Shown: positions 1 through 9,944 of the stretch, piece after piece
Position numbering within the stretch: position 1 is the stretch's first letter
Layout: every line of letters starts with the position of its first letter
From: Isoetes taiwanensis
Taxonomy: Eukaryota > Streptophyta > Lycopodiopsida > Isoetales > Isoetaceae
DNA: 64,000 bases
Direction: 5' to 3'
NCBI GenBank assembly: GCA_021234155.1
Contig: JAJEKV010000003.1
Location: 15,424,386-15,488,385, forward strand
Notes under the pieces: model-generated
The model's database searches: none
The model's input: only the letters and a program-made list of their open reading frames with translations
Told to the model about the DNA's origin: nothing
Made by a program: the position numbers and the translations under genes

Positions 1-307
1 CACAGGCTCAACCGCTCCTTGGTGCTCTGCTGGGTCGAAATGCGGGGGCAGGATGAGGGTGGCGCTTCCCTTTGGTGGCTCAGTTTAGCAACCCCCATGT
101 TGACCACTTGGGTTTTGCCAAGTGGCGCCTTAATAACATGTGTTTAGATAATTATCCTTTATAAATAAATTAACATAGCTAAATAAATCCCCTTCGGTCA
201 ACCCCCTAGGTTACCGTGCCCCATGGTGGCGTACGTTCACTGGGTGACGTGTCAATATTTATACGTATACCGTATACGTGTATGGTATAAATACTTGGAA
301 CGTCACA
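1..307 (-). mobile_element. Start of the 3' LTR of a minus-strand chromovirus
   Basis: Read on the minus strand this begins TGTGACGTTCC at 307 and runs out of the window. It is nearly identical to the first 0.3 kb of the LTR at 6134-7761, in the opposite orientation. The main difference is a 14-base indel near 6309-6322. A polypurine stretch lies directly upstream (308-320 on the plus strand), which is where a 3' LTR should begin. The chromodomain end of the integrase lies about 470 bases further upstream. Confidence 0.85.
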
Positions 308-776
308 TTCTCCCCTCCTTAGATTTAATGCTGTCCTCAGCATTGGGTTAGATATAATTACAAGTAATCACATTATGAAAGAAGGTAATTCCTGACTTCC
401 GAAGGTAATGTATATTTTAAACTTTAAAGTTGAAAATAGTTCAAGCACCGAGGTATGATAATCAAAAAGTTCAAGGACCTAAGTCCAATACCAACATGAG
501 AGTAATAACAAAACAAAACGTGTAGATAAGAGAAAACTGAAGAGTTCGGGCCATCAGCAACGCTCTAACATGGGCAGGTCACATACCGCTCACTGGCCTG
601 CACATGTCAGTATATCAGTATATATTTAGTATAAGTAGGTTGTGGTTAAAGGGACCACCCCCTATAATAATTAAAAGAAAATCCTATCTACACGGGAACC
701 TATCATGTCTATGGCTTGTAATTCATGACAGCATAAACCTCTACTGCATGATTCACGGCGAATCAAGCCTTCAAGC
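308..776 (-). other. Polypurine tract and noncoding 3' region of the chromovirus
   Basis: The minus strand carries a purine-rich run (AAGGAGGGGAGAA, 308-320) directly next to the LTR start, as expected for the plus-strand primer of a Ty3/Gypsy element. The remaining roughly 450 bases between the end of the integrase and this tract show no convincing gene. Confidence 0.75.
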
Positions 777-3700
777 TTACCGCCGGGAGCGGGGTTGATA
801 GTTGATAGCATCGTTGATGGTGCGGCCCTGAGATTCCCGCATGAAGTCTGGATAGTGCTTGTCAAGGTCTATCTTCATCACCCAGGTAGCATCCTCAACT
901 GGTAAGTGCTTCCACTTAACCAAGTATTGCAACATTTGAGTCCTTCTGGTCTGTTTATAAGCTCGATCAAGGAGAGCTTCGGGCACTATCTCCAGCCGCT
1001 CTTCTGTCATTTCTAGGAGGGTTGGGGTATCCAAAACCTCCTTTGGATCAGGGGTGTGTTGTTTCAGAAGACTCACGTGAAAGACCTTGTGGATCTTCAA
1101 ACGGGGTGGCAAATCCAAGCGATATGCCTGTTCTCCCACACGTTCAGTAATCTTGAACGGCCCAGCCCATCTGGGTGCCAACTTCTTGCAGTTACCAATC
1201 TTAAGCTTGGCTTGTTTTACCTTAATCTTAAGCCAAACGGATTCGCCCACCTAGAAGATGCGTGGGGTTCTGTGCTTATCGGCTACACTCTTCTGACGAC
1301 TGCGTGCAGCTAATAAATAACCACGAACTTCTTCGACCAGAGCTTGCATCTCCAAAAGGAGTTGTTGAGAAACCTCCACTTTAGAAACGGGGTTATGCCA
1401 TGTGTCCGGAGTAAGACATTGATAACCATAATTTATCATAAAGGGAGACATTCTGGAAGATTCCTGCTTCATGCTGTTATAGGCAAATTCGACCAGATAA
1501 ATATAGTCAGCCCATTGTGATTGCTTACTCCATACATAACTTCTTAACATATCCTCTATAATGCGATTGGTGCGCTCTGTCTGGCCATCCGTCTGAGGAT
1601 GATATGCTGTACTCATAGCAAGCTTGGTCTGGATGGTGGCGAAGAAGTCTTTCCAGAATGCACTTATAAATTTGGGGTCCCTGTCAGATACAATAACTCT
1701 TGGCATTCTGTGCAGCCTGAAAATCTCCTTTGCAAAAAGCAGGGCGGTGTCGAAGGCGGTGTCGGTGGTACGACATGGCAAGAAATGAGCCATTTTCGAC
1801 AATTTGTCGACCACTACCATCAATGCATCATATCCACGGAGAGTACGTGGAAGGCCCACAATGAAATCCATGGTTATCACTTCCCACTTAGCGTTGGGCA
1901 CATCCAGAGGTTGCAACTCTCCTGGAACTCTTAATTGCTCAGCCTTGGTTTGTTGACATACCTGGCACTGCTTAATGTATCTAGCAATATCCTTTTTCAT
2001 CGAAGGCCAGAAATAGCTGGAGCGGATCTTAAAGTAGGTCTTCATGAATCCTGCATGTCCAGCTATAGGGCTGTTGTGTGTGTCATGGAGAATCAGCGTA
2101 CGTACTCCTGAAGTCTCAGGTACACACAACTTATCCTTGTAATATAGCAAGTGGCCTTCTTTCTTATACGAACGAAAAGTTTCCCGCTCTTTATCTGTAC
2201 GTGCTTCCTTATTCAAGCTAACCCAAATATCACAGAACTCGGGATCTGTAGCCAAGGTCTGCTGTATTTGTTTCCCAAACTCAGCTAATAAATAACCACG
2301 AACTTCTTCGACCAGAGCTTGCATCTCCAAAAGGAGTTGTTGAGAAACCTCCACTTTAGAAACGGGGTTATGCCATGTGTCCGGAGTAAGACATTGATAA
2401 CCATAATATATCATAAAGGGAGACATTCTGGAAGATTCCTGCTTCATGCTGTTATAGGCAAATTCGACCAGATAAATATAGTCAGCCCATTGTGATTGCT
2501 TACTCCATACATAACTTCTTAACATATCCTCTATAATGCGATTGGTGCGCTCTGTCTGGCCATCCGTCTGAGGATGATATGTTGTACTCATAGCAAGCTT
2601 GGTCTGGATGGTGGCGAAGAAATCTTTCCAGATTGCACTTACAAATTTGGGGTCCCTGTCAGATATAATAACTCTTGGCATTCTGTGCAGCCTGAAAATC
2701 TCCTTTGCAAAAAGCAGGGCGGTGTCGAAGGCTGTGTCGGTGGTACGACATGGCAAGAAATGAGCCATTTTCGACAATTTGTCGACCACTACCATCAATG
2801 CATCATATCCACGGAGAGTACGTGGAAGGCCCACAATGAAATCCATGGTTATCACTTCCCACTTAGCGTTGGGCACATTCAGAGGTTGCAACTCTCCTGG
2901 AACTCTTAATTGCTCAGCCTTGGTTTGCTGACATACCTGGCACTGCTTAATGTATCTAGCAATATCCTTTTTCATCGAAGGCCAGAAATAGCTGGAGCGG
3001 ATCTTAAAGTAGGTCTTCATGAATCCTGCATGTCCAGCTATAGGGCTGTTGTGTGTGTCATGGAGAATCAGCGTACGTACTCCTGAAGTCTCAGGTACAC
3101 ACAACTTATCCTTGTAATATAGCAAGTGGCCTTCTTTCTTATACGAACGAAAAGTTTCCCGCTCTTTATCTGTACGTGCTTCCTTATTCAAGCTAACCCA
3201 AATATCACAGAACTCGGGATCTGTAGCCAAGGTCTGCTGTATTTGTTTCCCAAACTCACTAGTGAGTGTGGAAATTGCATTACAATGGGTTCGGGTTATC
3301 AGAGGGTGGCGTGACAATGCATCCGCAACCACATTGTGCCTCCCAGGCTTATACATAATGTCGAAATCATACTCTTCCAAAAATTCCATCCATCTTCTCT
3401 GACGGAGGTTGAGATTCGGCTGGGTGGATAAATAATGGAGACTTTGATGATCCGTGTCCAACTGGAATCTCCTACCAAGAAGGTAGTGTCTCCATATCCG
3501 CAGAGCACGGACAATAGCTAACAATTCCTGATCATGGGTAGGGTATCGCTGTTCAGTGTCATTCATTTTCTTTGAATCATAGGCAATAACTCTCCCTTCC
3601 TGCATTAGGACTCCACCGGTAGCAATCTTGCTAGCATCCGTTGCCACTAGCTTATCCTTTTCAGGATCAGGCAATGTAAGGACTGGTGCAGACGTTAAAG

Positions 3701-4561
3701 CATCCTTAAGCTTCTGAAAACCCATCTGGACTTTTGCTTCCCAATGTTCCATCCAATCCTTCACCTTCTCGTGCTTTGTGAGATCAGTAAGAGGTGCGGC
3801 AATTGTTGCAAAATTCTTAACAAATTTCCGATAATATCCTGCTAGTCCCAAGAAACTTCGAACTTCCGAAACATTACCCGGAATAGGCCAATCCCTTACT
3901 GCTTCTATCTTTGCTGGATCTGTAGCAATTCCCTCTACTGAAATGATATGCCCCAAATAATCCACCTTGGGAGTGGCAAACTTGCACTTAGAGAACTTGG
4001 CAAAGAGTTGGTGACGCCTTAACTTTTGTAGAAGATGTTGCTCATGCTCCTTCAAAGTTTTACTATAGATGAGAATGTCGTCGAAGAAAATAACAACAAA
4101 ATCATCCAAATATTGGCGAAAGACGTCATTCATCAACCGCATGAAAGTTGCAGGGGCATTAGTTAATCCAAAAGGCATAACAGTAAACTCATAATGCCCA
4201 TATCTAGTGCGAAAAGCAGACTTATGGATATCCTCCTCTTAATCCTTATCTGGTGGTATTCGGAGCGTAGATCAATCTTTGAGAAATACTTGGCCCCTTG
4301 CAACTGATCCATTAGATCATCTGCTCTAGGCAAAGCATAGCGATTCTTGATGGTATGCTTGTTGAGTTGCCGATAATCAATACACATCCTTAAGGAGCCG
4401 TCCTTTTTCTTAACAAAAAGGATAGGAGCACCAAAAGACGAAACACTAGGTCGAATGAAACCTAGGTTTAGTAACTCCTGAAGTTGCTTCTTAAGCTCTG
4501 CCAACTCTGGAGGATTCAGAGGAGATTGAAAAGCCTCCTTAATGCGTAGAAGATTTGCCAC
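777..4561 (-). pseudogene. Chromovirus pol (RT, RNase H, integrase, chromodomain), broken
   Basis: This is Ty3/Gypsy polyprotein sequence on the minus strand. From its 5' end it holds RT (4561 to about 3700, including [13 protein letters not shown] and [12 protein letters not shown]), then RNase H from about 3640 (VATDASK), an H2C2 zinc finger, a D,D,E integrase core with [13 protein letters not shown], and a chromodomain at about 980-860 (YLVKWKHLPVEDATW). Chromodomain integrases define the chromovirus branch and are known to bind modified histone tails. Breaks are visible. There is a frameshift near 4220-4260, an in-frame TAG at 1251-1253 just before VGESVWLK, and FFDD (about 4088-4077) at the RT active site, where YxDD is usual. 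Protease and gag are absent upstream, since RT homology stops near 4550. The integrase segment is duplicated (separate entry). No complete function is expected from this copy. Confidence 0.9.
1308..3257 (-). repeat. In-frame tandem duplication of 975 bp inside the integrase
   Basis: Positions 1308-2282 and 2283-3257 are direct copies with a 975-base period, exactly 325 codons, so the reading frame continues through both. Each copy runs from [16 protein letters not shown] through the zinc finger and catalytic core to [10 protein letters not shown]. The copies differ at only a few sites, for example around 1648-1665 versus 2623-2640. Two or three bases of shared sequence sit at the junction near 2282. 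The predicted polyprotein would carry two zinc fingers and two catalytic cores. Confidence 0.95.
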
Positions 4562-4893
4562 AGGTGGTCGTTGCCATCATCGAAAGCTTCGTGCCTGGAC
4601 ATATTCCAATAGTCCCATGTGCGACGAAGGGTCTGTTTCAGGTCGTCAAAGGCCCGTTCTCTGAGGATATTAACTACCTCCATGCCCTTGTCTGGATCAT
4701 AAGGCTCTTCCGGCTCTGCGGGTTCCTCCATCTCATAATCATCTTCTCGTTCCGGGTATTCCCCATATCTCTGGCCGTAATCTTGTTCCGGAGGCCCTTG
4801 ATCATCCCTCCTTATCTGGTCGGTGATCCTCTCTTCGTACTCCTCGAGTGTCTCTTCTGCATAACGAGAGAATGAATATAGAAGATTGAACAA
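4516..4893 (-). other. Acidic, charged open frame joined to the RT end
   Basis: A minus-strand frame rich in Glu, Asp, Tyr and Pro (about 4860-4560) ends where RT similarity starts. I do not recognise it. It could be a remnant of the element's gag or spacer region, or unrelated sequence joined by deletion or inversion. Homology to pol begins abruptly near 4545, so this is a rearrangement junction. Confidence 0.35.
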
Positions 4894-6133
4894 TTTTGCT
4901 ATACCCTAGATTCCAGTAGATAGAATAAGACATCATGGAAGAGAACGATTTCAATTGTATTCATTAATACAATAGACACAAATCATAAGAGAATAGCGTA
5001 TATATTGTATAATGGCTCATTGGCACAACAAAAATATACTAATTCCAATAAAATACATATGGTGGAGTTGCCCAAAGGCTATACTCTTTCTCTATTACAT
5101 CCACATCTCCCCCATTGCCTCTATATCTTCTCACTTCTTATGACATTTGGTTTTTGCAAACTTCCCTAGCCAAAATCCTTTTACAATTCCTTACCATTAT
5201 GCCATGCCACTTGTATACCTTATGGAATATTCTTGATCATTATGCCTAAGGACTTGGCATATTCCCAAGAAAAATTAGGGTTGTCATTGCCAAAGTGATC
5301 CATCTCTTCAATTTTCTATAAGTGGCCTTTTAAAACCATGGTTTAGCTTTGCAAAATTAAAGAATACAGCATATTCCATGGATATACGGGCAGAAATACG
5401 GAATCGTATCGCGCTATTTCTGAGAAAATACAGCCAAGAACCTTAAATTTCTGCTTCCACCTCGAATCTCGCCGGATTTGGCACCAGAGCCCTCGGAACC
5501 TACCTATTTTAACCTCATCAATCAAGGCTAAGATTAAGCAAACATTTGAAAATTAAGATATAAACATGGGATTCGACAAAAGGATTTTCTTGAAGGCCCA
5601 GAAGCGTACAAGTCTTACTGTGATCATTGCTGAGCATGACAAGAAGGATTTTGGAAAACTCTGAGTACTCCCCGATCAAGTCCCAAGAGATTTGGTTGGA
5701 AATTACCTATTGAAATTATTTATTGACCTGAAGTTGATTTTGAAGTACTGAAGTATTATTATCCAACATTATTATGATTGATTTACCTCCATATCAATGA
5801 AATTTGATGCCTACTTGAAGAAAATTATCTCTGTTATGATTCTTTACAATTTCTGTCTGTTCAAAACTCTACAGAAAATTCCCATGTACTTTTGATTGCT
5901 TTTGGCCCACTTGCCATCAATCCTTGAGACATCTGGAGCCCATATGTTTTGAAAAATCCAAAAAATTCCACTCACAACTCAAATTTTTGCATTCTGTTTT
6001 GACTATTCTTGACTGTATTTTGCCAAATCCAGCCACAAAAAATACTTTTGCCTATCCAAATGGCAATCTGACCACTTGCCTATATTCCTCATCATCATTA
6101 CAACATATTTGCTTTTGAAATTCTCAAAAACTC
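4894..6133 (-). repeat. Inverted partial copy of the Tat-like element's LTR (LTR-B)
   Basis: From about 5087 to 6133 this is the reverse complement of 18430-19508, with few differences. The shared landmarks include the same 60-codon frame (5343-5525 here, 19043-19252 there). Left of 5087 the match fades; 4894-5086 is AT-rich and may be a diverged end of the same LTR. The right edge is sharp. LTR-B sequence stops after AAAACTC at 6133 and the TGTGACG LTR begins at 6134, whereas the uninterrupted copy reads on. The chromovirus LTR therefore inserted into an LTR-B copy. No gene is seen. Confidence 0.85.
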
Positions 6134-7761
6134 TGTGACGTTCCAAGTATTTATACCATACACGTATACGGTATACGTATAAATATTGACACGTCACCCA
6201 GTGAACGTACGCCACCATGGGGCACGGTAACCTAGGGGGTTGACCGAAGGGGATTTATTTAGCTATGTTAATTTATTTATAAAGGATAATTATCTAAACA
6301 CATGTTATTAAGTCAATTAATGGGAAGGCGCCACTTGGCAAAACCCAAGTGGTCAACATGGGGGTTGCTAAACTGAGCCACCAAAGGGAAGCGCCACCCT
6401 CATCCTGCCCCCACATTTCGACCCAGCAGAGCACCAAGGAGCAGCTGAGCGCCCAGACTGTTGCTGATTGTCCCCGAATCGCCAAACACCCTCTAGCTGT
6501 TGCGGCCACCCTAGTACAGCAAGATGGAAGCACCCCACGATAATGGTTCCAGCCGAAACACTGGTTAGTAGTAGTTTAGCTTGTGAATTCTAGGGTAGCG
6601 CCCCTGTTGGGCACTTGTTGTGGTGTTTTGTCTGTTCCCTCTGTGTTTTACTCGTAGGAGCTAACCCTTGATTGTAAAGGTAAGTTCTCTTTATACTTTG
6701 GTTCTGGTTTTGCTCGTAAAGGATGGATTGATAGTTCTCTGCATAGTATTACTCTGGAAATGGGGGAAATTAAGGGGGGTAGAGACCTCTGAGCTCATGT
6801 ATGGTAGTATGCTCCTAGATAGAGCCCTGTAACATTCCCGTTAGATGCGGCCTGTGTACAAGAGACCACCGGGTCGTAGACGCTATGGTCGGGCTTAGCA
6901 CCAGAGAAGGGACACAGTGGTGAAGTGGGGGTGGGGTCTTGCACGAACATAAAAGGCTCCTGGGACTCCTACAGTGGGCTAGGCCCGATAGCCGGTCACG
7001 TAGAGGGCCGGGTATGGGTCTGACACTCCCTGGGTGTAGAGGTGTGACCTGTATGGGGCACCTTGCACTTTGAGTAGATTTAGGGTGAGTAAGTCGGGTA
7101 CGAATGCGGGGGTCGCTGATGCGGCACGTATTCTCTAGCTCACCCATGGAACCACTGTGATTCTGGAAGGGGACGCTTCCCTGACCTGCCTCATCGGACC
7201 GGGGCGTCATGAACCCTGGAGTAGACTCAAAAGGGTGATACCTTGAGTTTGCGTCTCCGGAAGGCTATAGCGAAGCCATAGTGTGGATCGACCCATCTGC
7301 AAAGTGTGCACAGGAGGGGCGGATGGAGTGGACAACCCTAGCCGATGTTCTATGCCAGCCAACGCCAGGTTATACATCTGTCTGCTGACTTCTTGAGACC
7401 AGAGCCGTCAGTCCATCCTCACAGGAGTCCGAACCGGGGTAGAACCTAGGGTTTGGGGTGTTTTCTTAGGTTTAGATGCATATTCTTTGCCGTTGATATT
7501 TGGATGGATGCGCCACCCTTCGTGGTGGTTAATTATATGTGATTTATGCTGTGTGCTAACCCTTGTATTCATGCTTCCGCGACGTAGGAGCCCATCGAAG
7601 GCATGGGCCGAATGACACCTCCGTGTCCTTCACTCGGGCATCTCTACGTAGATGGCTCGGGTTAGACGGAGGGCCCTGTTCATGGCGAGACGGTCGCCGT
7701 GGGAGGGGAAAGTCCCCGTATGTATACAACTGGGGGTCGTATATATTCAGGGAGCGTCACA
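6134..7761 (+). mobile_element. Complete 5' LTR (1,628 bp) of the histone-carrying element
   Basis: The LTR starts TGTGACG and ends CGTCACA, a perfect 7-base terminal inverted repeat. One base later a primer-binding site follows. The first 0.3 kb is nearly identical to the LTR start at 1-307 in the opposite direction. Positions 6835-7330 carry a block that recurs, diverged, at 22.44-22.88 kb and 62.64-62.96 kb. Open frames within the LTR look like chance. Confidence 0.92.
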
Positions 7762-7762
7762 G

Positions 7763-7775
7763 TGGTATCAGAGCC
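7763..7775 (+). promoter_or_regulatory. Primer-binding site for initiator tRNA-Met
   Basis: TGGTATCAGAGCC follows the LTR end by one base. This matches the 3' end of plant initiator methionine tRNA, the usual primer for plant Copia and chromovirus elements. It fixes the transcription direction of the element as plus. Confidence 0.92.
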
Positions 7776-8388
7776 GTGATTTCGGTTACTCGAAATCATA
7801 GCACTGACCAAGCCCTAACTCGTTAGTTCAATAGTTAGGAGGGAGTTAAGTGAGAGTGATTGTTTAGCTCTTTGATGCTTGGTTTTGTGCTAGGTTGATA
7901 TAGTAAATTGTAAGTCTTTGAGAAGTTTAGGGCAACTGGATGACTCAAGTTGGAAAGTGCCATAACTTTCCTCAGGCAGCTCGGAATCGGAAAATTTTTG
8001 TTTCATTGCGTCGGGGACCCTTGAATTAGTCTAGGACACTGCCAGGTGAGCGAGAAATGGTGATCAGATGGGCCGAAATTTAAAATAGGCGCACTTGGGT
8101 AAATAAGGGTTTATTTTGCGATTTTAAGGGCCAAAATACCCAAGTCCGCCGGTTTGACCAGGCGTTGACCATTTAAAAAAAAAAAAAAAAATTAACGAGG
8201 CGAAATTTAACCACGGACGTTTTTAGGGTTTTGGCTCACCTACTCCTTTTAGGGTTTCGCCTCCTCACCCGACCGCCGAGCGCCATAGCCGCCGTACTTG
8301 TCCGTACCAGTTTGACCAACCCTTTTAGGAGCGCCCTAGCTGCCTGACTTCTAGTCTCACGGCGCCTGCCCCGCTACATTGAAAAGAG
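7776..8388 (+). other. Leader between primer site and first gene, with an A17 tract
   Basis: No gene is seen. A run of 17 adenines lies at 8175-8191. After it comes pyrimidine-rich sequence containing TTTAGGGTTT-type motifs, which resembles a plant mRNA 5' leader, ending at the ATG at 8389. Confidence 0.6.
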
Positions 8389-9633
8389 ATGGCGAGAACC
8401 AAGGGCACTAAGAGCTTCTCAAGCTGCGATGTTGTCCAGCTCTTCTGTTTGCTTGGGGACTACATCGGAGACACAGAAGAAGGGCCAGAGAAGACTGAAC
8501 TCCTCCTAGATCAACTAGTGTTACGATTCATGGAGGGGGATCGGATACCATACCCGGTTTTCCATTTGACAAAACGGTTCTTGCTAAAGCTCAACGCTGA
8601 AGGGATGACTTATACCTTGGTGGAGCAGGAGGACCAAACAACCCTAGTTAAATACTACCCTGCGGATATGGCCCCAGATGCTGCTGAAGCCGAGGCTCAG
8701 AGAGTAGCCACCGACACAATGGCCATGGCTCACGAGGAAGATCTTAGGGAGGCAGCTCGTGCAGACCCGGCTACAAGGGGTCACGAGTATCAGTATTTGG
8801 GACGGGGTAGAGCCATAAGCAGGGGCCACAGTTTTGTTATACCCCCATACTACTACGATGAGGATGCCCAGTTCTTTATCTGGGAAGATGTTAACCCCTC
8901 GTTTCCTGAGGAAGAACTGATGGATGTGGAACTTGACATGGCGGCCCGACCGGACCGATATCTTGCAGAGATCTGACGACGGACGGCCGTACGCTTGTTA
9001 AGGGAGCAGCACGCTGAGCAGCAAGCAGCTCGGATAGCCGAAGAGCAAGCCCGGAAAGCTGCCGAGGAAATTGCCAAATTTACTGAAGAGGCAACGAAAC
9101 TAGTAGCCGAGACGGATACTCGGGTTAGGGAGCCCCCTAACCGTTTTTACCGGCGGAAGAGAAAGACCACCAGCCCAACTCGCCTGGGGTCACAGTACAA
9201 GACCCAGCTTGAGGCGATGGGTGGGGTTGCGAAGAAGAGAGGGGATACCCGAAGGGACACCTTAGTTGAGCGGGCCCGACATCCAGCCACAGGAGGGAAG
9301 AGACTTCCTCTTGTTCCCCCTCCTCGACCGAGGAAGCCTCACCGGTTTAGACCTGGGACGGTGGCCCTGCGGGAAATCCGCAAGTATCAGAAGTCTGCAG
9401 AGCTTCTCATTAGGAAGTTGCCGTTCCAGCGCCTTGTTCGGGAGATCGCGCAGGAATTCAAGACTGACCTCAGGTTCCAGACGCATGCCATCTTGGCCCT
9501 ACAGGAAGCGGCTGAGGATTATCTGGTTGCGCTTCTTGGCGATGCGAACCTCTGTGCTATACATGCCAAGCGCATGACCATCATGCCCAAGGATTTGGCC
9601 TTGGCGCATAGGATCCGTGGGGAGAGGCCTTAA
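8389..9633 (+). CDS. Histone H3-fold fusion protein in a retroelement, one in-frame TGA
   Basis: A 414-codon frame is interrupted once by TGA at 8974-8976. It starts MARTKGTK, like the histone H3 tail start (MARTKQTA). Residues about 10-195 are unrecognised and partly acidic. Residues about 200-245 are Ala/Glu/Arg-rich and probably a coiled coil, followed by a basic stretch. Residues 316-414 (9334-9630) align without gaps to H3 residues 37-135, starting [20 protein letters not shown]. By eye about 83 of 99 residues match plant H3.1. Lysines at the H3 K56, K79, K115 and K122 positions are kept. There is no loop-1 insertion as in CENH3. The upstream tail keeps a PATGG but lacks most of the modifiable lysines. 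The TGA may be a CGA-to-TGA decay mutation. Alternatively the downstream ATG at 9217 would give a 138-residue, H3-sized product. The gene lies directly downstream of a retroelement LTR and primer site, where gag normally begins. Confidence 0.88.
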
Positions 9634-9944
9634 TTTTCCTCTTCTCTGTAATATGTGTTGTATCTTTTTGTACATCCTGTTTTGAAATTAATATAAAATG
9701 TTGTCTTAACATCATATTTCAATACTTTATTGGCATGCTGCCCATACATGCAAACCTCCAATTCGAAAAAAAAAAAAAAAAAACTTTTAAAATACCAGAA
9801 ATAATAATAAATTAATTTACCTCAGGGAATATTCCCTTTTAAAAGGTCCCACTTTTCCCTTTAAACGTACCCTTCCCTTTAGGGTTTCCACAAGTGTGAT
9901 AAGCTCTTCCCTTTTCTTATCCTCCTCCTTTTCCTAGAACTGCT
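9634..9944 (+). other. 3' UTR-like spacer ending in an A18 tract, then a leader
   Basis: After the H3-fold stop codon come about 130 bases of AT-rich sequence with AATATAAAA-like motifs, then 18 adenines at 9766-9783. This resembles a captured mRNA 3' end with its poly(A). The remaining 160 bases are pyrimidine-rich and lead to the next ATG. No gene is seen. Confidence 0.55.

Noticed and set aside
8974-8976. TGA read as selenocysteine or programmed readthrough
   Set aside because: Land plants lack selenocysteine insertion and no readthrough context is evident. Simple mutation or two separate proteins are simpler explanations.
9334-9630. Centromeric histone CENH3
   Set aside because: No longer loop 1 and near-identity to canonical H3 in the alpha-N and alpha-2 regions. 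It fits replication-type H3 much better.
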